From positions 14,873,468-14,937,467 of the forward strand of contig JASSKH010000002.1 of assembly GCA_031763025.1 (NCBI GenBank): a DNA stretch of 64,000 nt, written 5' to 3'. The notes beneath the pieces are model-generated. The model had not been told where the DNA came from and did not search any database. It saw only the letters and a list, made by a program, of their open reading frames with translations. Shown piece by piece: positions 55,739-64,000 of this stretch. The stretch comes from Macrocystis pyrifera (taxonomy: Eukaryota > Sar > Phaeophyceae > Laminariales > Laminariaceae). Each line of letters begins with the position of its first letter. Position 1 is the stretch's first letter. A program made the translations under genes and the position numbers.

Positions 55739-56690
55739 CGCACGAGGTTTGGAGGGGATCCGGCCGGTCCGGACAGCAGGCTCCGCCGGGGCTCGGGCGG
55801 GGAAACGGGTGGCAGTTCGTCTCGGCGCAACGGGACTGGACGGAGAAAAAAACGGTGGAAGGGGAAGGAGCGATCGGGGTGACGGTCGGTACGGCCCGCG
55901 GGACAACTCTGGTCGAGCTACTTCCCCCAGCTCTTCCTCGGACGGCAACACCAGAGCCCCCGTTCCAGCGAAGCACGCCATCAGTAAGAGGCAAGTGATC
56001 CCCTCGCTGACTGGGGTTGCTTCTTCCGCCGCGCGTCTTGGTCGTTTGACCATGCCCGATGACCGCGCCTTGCCTGTGTCATCTAACCTTGCTCACGACC
56101 GAACTTCGGCGATCGACTCCGCCGCCGCTGCCGCCGCGAAACAGCACGCTGCCGACGTACAACGGGCGTACAAACGCCTGGGACTGAAGGATATTTCGCG
56201 CATTTCTGTCTTGCCTTTCCCCTCCTCGATCGACCCTTGCGAGGCCGCACAGCAACTCATGCCTTCGGTAAAGGCCTCCGCCTCTGATATTCTCATGATG
56301 TGCAACGATGGCAGCCATGAAGGCCTTAGTTCTACTAACTGGATCTCCGGTTGGGAGTACCCTCTTAAGAAATCCTTCGCGCGCGCCATCACGCCTGACA
56401 AGCCTACGACCGCCCCTCTCACTACCTTGATGGATGATTTTTTTGGACAGGTGTCGCGCGCCCTCGCAGCAGGATCGTCGGGACCGGAGGCGTTCACGCT
56501 CCTCCTGAGGTTGCTGAGCAACCACTTTGACCGCACCAACACGGGGGCCAGCTACACCAAGTTGCATAATTTTGGCGTGGCTAACGGGACCCCTTTTTGC
56601 GATTTTAGTCGTGCATTGCGAGGGGTGGTGTCCGCAGCGACGGGGACTGAGCGTGTTTGGCACCGGGGGTGGAGGTCGTTTTGGAGGTAG
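55521..56690 (+). CDS. Capsid-like frame of family 2
   Basis: A 389-residue frame overlapping the end of the previous one. After about 180 low-complexity residues comes a well-composed stretch (about 180-370) with KRLGLKDISRISVLPFPS, ISGWEYPLKKSFARAI and LLRLLSNHFDRTNTG. Conserved-looking aromatic and leucine spacing fits a retroelement capsid. Assignment is by context. Confidence 0.5.
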   Translation: MKRLPLRFNGRDRPRTSFIAGGGSALPPRTPPPLTRSRKLDSAPPPPAATGELATGLWPETALAAALATRPVSARGLEGIRPVRTAGSAGARAGKRVAVRLGATGLDGEKNGGRGRSDRGDGRYGPRDNSGRATSPSSSSDGNTRAPVPAKHAISKRQVIPSLTGVASSAARLGRLTMPDDRALPVSSNLAHDRTSAIDSAAAAAAKQHAADVQRAYKRLGLKDISRISVLPFPSSIDPCEAAQQLMPSVKASASDILMMCNDGSHEGLSSTNWISGWEYPLKKSFARAITPDKPTTAPLTTLMDDFFGQVSRALAAGSSGPEAFTLLLRLLSNHFDRTNTGASYTKLHNFGVANGTPFCDFSRALRGVVSAATGTERVWHRGWRSFWR

Positions 56691-56996
56691 TTCGGATGAC
56701 AGTGAACGAGCAGTACCCTAGCTTGATGCCGACGCTGTACCCGGGAGTTTTGGCTACGGTTTCGAGGCCGTTCAGCACTTTGGACGCCATTCGGTTAGCT
56801 TTCGAGACTCTTGCGAATAATAAGACACCTGCCGTCAACGGCGAAAAACATTTTTCTTCGCCTGCTTCTTCGTCGGGTGCGCGGTCATCCGCCCCGTCGG
56901 GGCCCCGGCCCGCCAATATTGGTCGCGGCCAGGGCCGGACGCTTCCCCAGTCGCCTTCTTGGCAGACGGGATCGCGCAATAATCCGCTTGTGATGA

Positions 56997-57686
56997 ATGT
57001 CCACAAATCCGGTCCCCAAATTTGACGTTGGTGGTTGGGTGTGGGTGTACAATACGGCGGCCACCATCCGCCAGGGCGCGAAACCAGACACGGACGCCAA
57101 GGTCCTCAAGGCCAAACTCTCCCTAAACTGGACGGGCCCCTACAAAGTTCTCGCAGTTGGTCCCTGCTCCTCTGCAGACACCCCGGATGGATCTCCTCTC
57201 GGAGCAAAGCTCCTGTATTTGGATCTTCCTTCCGATATGCCCGGCGCCGAGGCTCGCCGGCGCGTATCTATTCAACGCTGCAAGCCCTGTGCCAACCCCC
57301 ACGACCGTGGCGACATGCCGAAGTATCTGCCGGCGGGGTTGACGCAATACGTGCTCAACAATTTCTCCAAGAAATCCCCTCCGTACCACGTCACCGAGGA
57401 CGACGTTTCGACCCCTCTTGAACGACTCGAAGTGGAAAAGATTACTGGACATCAATCGGTTAGAGGTCGAGGCGGCGTCATCGCGGTGATGTACGAGACG
57501 CACTGGAAGGGACTTTCCCGGCCATCCTGGGAACGGGAAATGGACCTTCAGCTTTCTCGCCACGCCAATTTGCGCTACTGGGCCGGCACTCCGAACCAAC
57601 ACCGCCAAACCAATCGCCTGTATCGCCGAATGATAATTGGCGCGGCACAACGGGAGCTTTCCCGGAGTAACGGCGAGCGGTTCTAG
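56997..57686 (+). CDS. Integrase C-terminal tail with chromodomain, family 2
   Basis: A 229-residue frame. The GPY/F module is near residues 10-55 (LNWTGPYKVLAVGP). An RCKPCANPHD segment is shared with family 1, and the chromodomain runs near 140-190 (VEKITGHQSVRGRG, ending near LRYW). The following Tudor-like module is recognisable at about 57750-57950 (DGLWWLGK, FLDDPGPIK). The catalytic integrase core is not seen ahead of it. Confidence 0.8.
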   Translation: MSTNPVPKFDVGGWVWVYNTAATIRQGAKPDTDAKVLKAKLSLNWTGPYKVLAVGPCSSADTPDGSPLGAKLLYLDLPSDMPGAEARRRVSIQRCKPCANPHDRGDMPKYLPAGLTQYVLNNFSKKSPPYHVTEDDVSTPLERLEVEKITGHQSVRGRGGVIAVMYETHWKGLSRPSWEREMDLQLSRHANLRYWAGTPNQHRQTNRLYRRMIIGAAQRELSRSNGERF

Positions 57687-58556
57687 CACCCGGCTATGGT
57701 TGCGTATCGCACGCCGATTGGCTCCGCCGATACAGCAACACTGTACTTCCCAACGGGGCCCACTTTTGGTACAAGGGCGACGACGGTCTGTGGTGGCTCG
57801 GGAAAATCAGCGCAACTACACCGACGGATGGAGTATATTTGGTTCGATTTTTGGACGACCCGGGACCCATCAAGCTTCCCCTTTCTCCGGCGCGCTACAC
57901 GACTTCGACGAGAGCTGTACGAGGTTCTTGGTGTCTGCAAATTCACTTGGCTAGCGCGTTTACACGGGGGGTCCAGCGTAGCGTAGATGAATCTCGAGGT
58001 GCCGCCGTGGATAGCTGAATTTCGCTTCTTGACTGCACTCGTTATTTAGTTATTTTTTGTCGTCTTCCTGGGCCTTGGGGGATGAATTTTTGTCTGCCCG
58101 ATATGTTTCTGGTGTGTGTGTGTTTTTTTTTTTTTAATATTTGAACTGGGTCGGGGATGTATTTTTGCGTATTCGGTCCTGCCGCCCCCGCTCGGTGTTG
58201 GGACGCGCTTCCAGAGTGGTGGACTGGGTATAGGTGGTTCTTGTCGCTCTCCGTGTTATTTTTTCTTTTTGTTCCCGTACGCACTTTTCGCTTTTCCGAT
58301 CATCTTCCTCGCCCCCCCCCCCCGTGCGGGCGGTATGGCGATGGCTTTCATCGACGATTTCTTCCTGCCCCTTAAGGCTAGGTCTTCCCTTTATTTATTT
58401 TTTTCACGTACTTTGCCGGCTTCGTTGCCTCGCCGTTCAGAGGTGTGGGAGTGGGTTTTGAGGAGCCGCATCTTCGACTCATGTTTTAGTTCGTGGAATC
58501 GGGGTTTCCACGAATTTCCCATAATTCTGCATATACGGCTAATCAGAGTGGGCTAG

Positions 58557-58834
58557 TGTTAAGATATGGTCTTGTATGAGATTGAAAGCCCGGTAACTAC
58601 CTGGGTTTAGTCACGGGGAACGTATTTGTAGTACTTGGAAGGCGTATCTTAGATGGAAAACCAGGGGTTTTCCAGAGGAGCACGAGCTTGGTCTCAGTCT
58701 CCGCGTGCACGAAAGGAACAAAACTGCTCTTCTTCTATAGCTAAGCAAACAACACACGTGAGTGCAATGTTTACCGACTTAAAAGGCAGACCTGTCCAGG
58801 GATACAAAGTGTCCCGCAACTTGGGATCTTAACA
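58557..58834 (+). repeat. 3' LTR of family 2 Ty3 element
   Basis: 278 bp, matching 52281-52558 except for about four substitutions. It is followed by the target duplication CTGT. Confidence 0.9.
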
Positions 58835-58868
58835 CTGTCTCGTACTCCCTCGAGGCTGCTGACAGTGG

Positions 58869-60230
58869 TGAGTGTCTTATGTCTATTGTGCACGCTGTAT
58901 GTTGCCAGTACGTTTTTTTTGGGGTTTTCAATTGCCTTTTTGCATACAAACCTACGTCAAAGCGTTTTTTTTTTTTTTTCTGACTCATCCATGCTCGTTC
59001 TTTCCCCTTCGTGCGTTGCGTCGGCTCCTCTGACACACAGTGCACACGAACGCGCACATGCACAACTGTTTGCGGGACGTGAACGAAGGAACAGGGGATT
59101 CAGTTGTCGCCGTCACCGCTGCACCGAACGACGTGAGTGGTGCTGCTACTGTGGTGCATTTTCGGTGCATGCACACGATTTCTGTGTGTACATGTTTGGT
59201 GACCCCACGTACTCATTTTGCTCGTTTTCGGCTGCCGCTACTGCTGCTGCTGCTGTCAGCGCCACGCCATGAGTGTTGCTGCTGCTGTGCACCTGCTTCT
59301 CTTGTGCACTCGCTGCTGCTGTAGTGCTGCTGCGTTGTTGCCGTGCTGTGTACCTGCTGCTCCTGTGCACTTGCCTCTGCTGTATGTAGTGCTGCTGCGT
59401 TGTTGCCGTGCATCATGCTGGAAGCGTACATATTTTCGGATCGTCAATTCCGTAGGTTTCGCGATGGCGGCATACCAGGGTACATGCTTTTTTTCTTCCA
59501 TATTTTCATATCGTTGCTATGCTGCTGCTGCTGCTGCTACTGCCAACGCTGTTGCCAACGCTGCGGCGATTCCTTGCAGCTTCTGCTGCTGCTAATGCTG
59601 TAGCTGCTTCTGCTGCTGCTGCTGCTAATGCTGCCGCAATATCCACTGAATGTTCGTATGTACTCGGATTACTGTTTTTCTTGGTTGTTTTTGTACCCAA
59701 ATGGTTCCTTTTGATCCGTGAAAAAATATTTTTGTCGTTTTGCTCCTGCATTTTGCGCACGTACTGCAATTTCTCGTTTTTGGCTTGGTTATTTTCATAT
59801 ATATCGTTGCTATGCTGCTGCTGTGGTGCTGCTGCGTTGTTGCCGTACATCATGCTGCACTTGTGTGTGTACATATTTCGGTATCGTCAATGAAATTCCG
59901 TAGGTTTTGCGATTGCGGCATACCAGGGCACATACTTTTTTTCTTCCTTATTTTCATATCGTTGCTATGCTGCTGCTGCCAACGCGGATTATTGTTTTTA
60001 TTGGCCATTTTTGTACCCAAATGTTTTTTTTTTTACGTGAAAAAAATATTTTGGTCGTTTTGCTCCTGCATTTTGCGTACGTACTACTTTTTCTCGTATT
60101 TCGTATTGTTGCTATGCTGCTGCTGCGTTGTTGTCGTACAGCATGCGGAGGTGGGTCTATAGTGAGGTACCAAAAATACTTTTCGGACGCCCTCGGGGTA
60201 CATACTTTTTTTCTCCCTTCTTTTGGTAGA
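58869..60230. repeat. CTG-rich interval with diverged tandem units
   Basis: Units of roughly 150-370 bp recur with GTTGCTATGCTGCTGCTG, TTCCGTAGGTTT(C/T)GCGAT and TGCTCCTGCATTTTGCG blocks. Poly-T tracts and CTG runs alternate. Frames here encode Leu/Cys/Ala-rich low complexity only. No gene is supported. Confidence 0.65.
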
Positions 60231-61886
60231 GGCAATTTCGCAGTGTTGGGGCCTGAAACCTTTGTGACGTAGGCCAATCACACACACTAAAACCAACCAA
60301 ATTGTGACAGAATTCGTACGCTAATTGGATGATGACTTGAAGAACCTAGCTTGTCAATTCCGCCGCCCATCGCAGCACGGCACACCTGCCACAGCAGCAG
60401 TCTCTGCAGGAGAAGCGCCTCATGACAGATAGAAAGCTCTGCTCGATGGAGGGAGCATCTGACGACCGCGCAGCAAGCAGCTAGCAGCTGCGACACGTAG
60501 CAAGCACGCCGCCCACAATCGTGTGATGCCACCGGACAACCCCGAGACCGGAGACACAGATCACAGCAGCAGCATGCCCAGTAGAGCGATGGCAAAGCTT
60601 GACAAGCGGTTGCGAGCGAGAACAAAATAATCCAAACGTATAAACGAGAGCCAGAGCCACCTCGACACCCCGACAGCAAGCATATACATCTGTTGTTGGA
60701 ACTCGTACGATCACAGGGACTAGCTATGTCGTTGCTGCTGTTATTACAGCGTCTGTGCAGCAGCTGTTTGTTATTGTCGTAGAGAGAGAGCGCCTACTTC
60801 CCCAAATCCGAACGTGAGAAGAGACGAGGGAGGGGCTTTGGGAAGAGCGTGGCGGAATTGTAAGGACCGTTGGGGCATAAATATGAAGACCAAACGGTCG
60901 TTACATTATTGCATCAGAATGGCGCATCAGCGTCGTGGATGGCTGGGGCCATTTGTAAATATTCCCCATGCTCCGACGAGTTGAGGTGGTTTAAATGCCT
61001 ATGATGTAGCTCTATACAAGATCTTTCGAATGTGGCTGTTGTGGCGGCGAGGTTCCAACTACAGCGCTCTCATGGTGGCGTCGCAGCAGAGAGCACATAC
61101 ATGGCACGGGGCAACAAGACAAAACTCGAAAACCTGAGCGATCCGTATCGAGAATGCCTGCGCAAGCCTTGGAAATGTTCCTTGTCCGCGTGCTCCTCTC
61201 TTTAATGTCTTCGCTGCCGTGCGGACCTGTTCTTCCGACGGTGTGCGGATGACCCAGGCGTTTTTTTTTATGATTGTTCCACAGCCGTCCCGGAGGAAGA
61301 ACCCGCCTCGTTTTTTTATCGCGACGCGAACCTGGAATGCGTTGTCGATGGCCGCTAAGCCTGTTCCCTGTAGCACGTTGAACACGTTTAGTTTGGTTGG
61401 CTTTGGGCTATGACGCCAATTTATTGCAGTTGTATGTACACGAAACGACGGAATACCCACTCCGAAGGAAAGTCTTGTACGTTTGTTTTTTTTGTTCTCC
61501 TCGCAACCGCTTGCTTTGCCATCGCTCTACTGCGCATGCTGCTGCTGTGATCTGTGTCTCCGGTCTCGGGGTTGTCCGGCGGCATCACACGATTGTGGGC
61601 GGCGTGCTTGCTGCGTGTCGCAGCTGCTAGCTGCTTGCTGCGCGGTCGTCAGACGCTTCCTCCATCGAGCAGAGCTTTCTATCTGTCATGAGGCGCTTCT
61701 CCTGCAGACACTGCTGCTGCTGCTCTTGCAGGTGTGCGGTGCTGCGATCGGCGGCGGAAATGACAAGCTAGGCTCTTCAAGTCATCATCCAATCAGCGTA
61801 CGAATTTTGTCACAATTTGGTTGATTTTAGTGTGTGTGATTGGCCTACGTCACAAAGGTTTCAGGCCCCAACACTGCGAAATTGCC
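60231..61886. mobile_element. Foldback-like element with ~410-bp inverted arms
   Basis: Arms 60231-60640 and about 61480-61886 are reverse complements with a few differences. Outer ends begin GGCAATTTCGCAGTGTTGGG. The centre (60641-61479) holds a copy of the 51330-51650 repeat and a 133-residue frame. Possible flanking GAG is too short to trust. The structure fits a foldback or long-TIR DNA element; the family is not assigned. Confidence 0.65.
61059..61460 (-). CDS. Unrecognised 133-residue frame in the foldback centre
   Basis: Starts MGIPSFRVHTTAIN. The middle (KKRGGFFLRDGCGTIIKKNAW, TPSEEQVRTAAKTL) has balanced composition unlike the surrounding low-complexity frames, and the C-terminal part is Cys-rich. 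It could be a remnant of a transposase or a captured exon. I recognise no domain. Confidence 0.3.
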   Translation of the reverse strand: MGIPSFRVHTTAINWRHSPKPTKLNVFNVLQGTGLAAIDNAFQVRVAIKKRGGFFLRDGCGTIIKKNAWVIRTPSEEQVRTAAKTLKRGARGQGTFPRLAQAFSIRIAQVFEFCLVAPCHVCALCCDATMRAL

Positions 61887-63951
61887 CTCCCCGGCGAGAA
61901 GCAGATAGTGTTCCAGTTTTTTTATCCAAATACTCTGCTGTTCCAAATGTAAAAACAGTCTAGAGTTTTGTGTGGGGTCCGGATGTACGGAATGTTAGGA
62001 CTTTGAGGTGGTCCCCCAGCAATCACGCCGCGTTTGGGGACCACACCCTTCCCCCACTCCCGTTGTACCTCCCAATGAGTACGAAACATTGGCAAGGGAA
62101 GCGAGACCGTCTATCCGCGTATCGAACAAAGCAAGGCTTGACCACGCGCGACTGGGCGCGGGCATGATGCAGCAACTAAAGACACGAGGCCCAATGCGTG
62201 CATCCTGGTGTATGCCGTGAGACTTGCGTGTTTGTCGTGCCTGAGGTGAGAGTTATTGTTGCGAATACAAGCACCAGCCCAAAATGGTACCGGGTATGAT
62301 ACCGAAGACAAGATACCCACCAGGTACCTCTGGTATGATACTACAGCAGTAGTAGCAAGCGCACACCAGGTACCTGGCAAGCTGTTGCTGTTGTTGCCGC
62401 GGCCAGATGCGTTGAAGTAGATGCGGCGAGAGGTGTGCACAAGAGTAGAACCCGCCAGATGAGTGCACCGCAAACATCTACCATCGTTGTACGTACGTCC
62501 GACGTGCAGGTCCTGGAGCAGTAGTACCGCCAGTATATACTGCTGTCAAATACGTACGAGTAATGTGAAGAAAACAACAACAGCAGTACGAAAATAGAGA
62601 GAGGTGTCGAGCTACTCTTGTAATAGGGTTGGCAGTACGTACAGGAGTAGTTTCGCGGTGACAAAGGAAATGAACTGGCGCCCTGACTTGTAGGGGGTGA
62701 TGCTTTTTGGCAAGATGAATGACCGGCAGCAGTTCCGTGCAGCTTTCAGGAGTGATGATACCGCGCGGGGCTTGGTAGGGCGAAAGCGGTTGGTCTCGGG
62801 CAGACGTGTTTCGTCGACTGCGATGAGCCTCGCGTGCAGGAGGACTCTGTACATACCCCTTTCGTGCTGGGCTCGATGTGTACGGCACGGGTGCACCTTT
62901 GTTCTCAGTGTTCATGTACTGTGTTCGTTGCTGCCGATTGTGACTCGAAGGGTATCCATTTTCCTGGTAATGATATTCTGGAGTTGGGGTACCCGACGGT
63001 AGACAACCTCCAAGCGGGAAGTGATATTGAACGTACACACACTGTGACCAACGGTACTGGTATTAATAGGAAATAGCGGTGATGACCTCTAGGGGTGGTA
63101 TGCTTTTTAGGCAGCAAGTGTGAATTAGCGTACCTGGGGTACATAGGCCCACCACCTACCGGAGTTTTGTTGCATCGCCATGTACGATACTCACACTGTT
63201 GGTGTTCGTTTTTAGATTCAGCGTCTTTGTTTCAGCTCATGTTGCGAGACCTTTAGTGCTCCCTCTTGCTGCCTGTACCTCGCATGCTGTTGTTTGCTCT
63301 ATTGCGGTTGTTGTTCAGTGTGCTGGCATTATTTTGTGTTTGTTTGAGTGGCGCCTCTCATCTAGCCTTCTCGTGCTGCTGTTTCGCCTCCTGCTGTCTT
63401 CCTGTTTGCTGCTGCTGCTGCGTCTGCTGCTGCCTCCTGCCGAGTGTACTCTGCTGTACAGTTTACCGTTTCTTTGCAGGGCGGATCTTGACAATGGAAA
63501 AACTGCTATTACTGCAGTACGAGTGCAGAGCAGCGATTCTGCGACTGTATATTTACGTGATACATAGAATGTTCCATATATATGTGGTTCATGTTACGCG
63601 CCGTCGGGTCTTGACTGGTAGCTCCTGTTGTACAGCAGTAGTTGTACAGTATACGCGTGTACCGGTAGAGGCTAGTAGTTGTGTACGCGCGCACCGGTTG
63701 AGGGTATTATTAAATAGATGTACATGCGTGCATCGGTTGAGGGTAGTATAGTGATGGCGCATCTTGAACAATGGTCAGGTTAAAAACTGTCTGCAGTACT
63801 GTTTTAACGCACCTTTCCTGTTGCGTTTTTTTTCTGTTGTTGTTGTTTCTTTTTTTCCCTCGCCCTTGAGGTTGGTGCATGCACTCTGTGGAGAGGTGAA
63901 GGTTGGATCCTACCTGGTCGCTCTCCTGCGGAACCACATGAAGAAAACATT
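61887..63951. other. Interval without recognised gene
   Basis: It contains GGTACC/GGTATGATAC repeat words (62280-62390), CTG runs near 63400, and about two 45-bp tandem units with CACCGGTTGAGGGTA (63660-63750). Several short frames on both strands look like chance frames. Confidence 0.5.
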
Positions 63952-64000
63952 ATAAACTCACAGCTGACGTTCTTTCTTAGTTTTTTGTAGAAAAACAAGG
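63952..64000 (+). repeat. Start of another family Z copy at the window edge
   Basis: ACTCACAGCTGACGTTCTTTC followed by TTAGTTTTTTGTAG matches the 3' tail of the Z copies at 15134-15360 and 20963-21427. Confidence 0.6.

Larger units (their letters stand above)
52281..58834 (+). mobile_element. Ty3/gypsy element, family 2, with short LTRs
   Basis: 6.55 kb with 278-bp LTRs and a 4-bp duplication CTGT (52277-52280 and 58835-58838). LTR ends form a perfect inverted pair (TGTTAAGAT / ATCTTAACA). Parts in order: 5' LTR, long leader with a minisatellite, gag-like frames, then the GPY/F module, chromodomain and Tudor-like domain, then the 3' zone and LTR. Protease, reverse transcriptase, RNase H and the integrase catalytic core were not recognised. 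It appears non-autonomous, with a few breaks. The LTRs differ at about four of 278 positions by eye, so insertion is recent. Confidence 0.85.

Overview
The window reads as repeat-rich eukaryotic nuclear DNA. There are no operons and no ordinary intact host gene that I can recognise. Instead there are Ty3/gypsy LTR elements with chromodomains, several TIR DNA transposons with their target-site duplications, non-LTR-like copies, CAG/CTG runs and tandem arrays. I cannot name the species. The style (chromodomain Ty3 elements, CTG-rich repeats, large nested clusters) would fit an alga or other protist, but that is inference.

Layout. 1-5361 is the 3' part of a Ty3/gypsy element (family 1) running off the left edge. 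5362-26215 is a large inverted and tandem repeat: a left arm (5362-16440), a 23-bp apex (16441-16463), a right arm (16464-22985) and a third copy head-to-tail with the right arm (22996-26215). Comparing these three copies exposes younger insertions as paired full and empty sites: a 5.8-kb hAT-like element (7233-13012) that holds a Tc1/mariner-like element inserted in a copy of itself (9829-12078); a 3.1-kb TIR element (13086-16179) that holds a Harbinger-like MITE, which in turn holds a short non-LTR-like copy; a small gag-only LTR element beside the apex (16484-18821); and further MITEs at 18992, 21869 and 23549.

27390-51250 is a second tandem array (units P and B). It is interrupted by a complete-length family 1 Ty3 element (28203-41110, minus strand, candidate 6-bp TSD), a second small gag-only LTR element (44244-46675) and a TIR element (46676-48524). 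52281-58834 is a second Ty3 family with short LTRs and a 4-bp TSD, sitting in an unrecognised open reading frame. 58835-64000 holds CTG-rich repeats, a foldback structure (60231-61886) and otherwise unrecognised sequence.

Most striking point. The full-length family 1 Ty3 element carries a well-preserved NADAR (YbiA-like) domain in the same reading frame as its retropepsin. All three Ty3 elements also end with a GPY/F module, a chromodomain and a second Tudor-like reader-type domain. No reverse transcriptase domain was recognised in any of the three, so they look like non-autonomous fossils mobilised by a partner element elsewhere.
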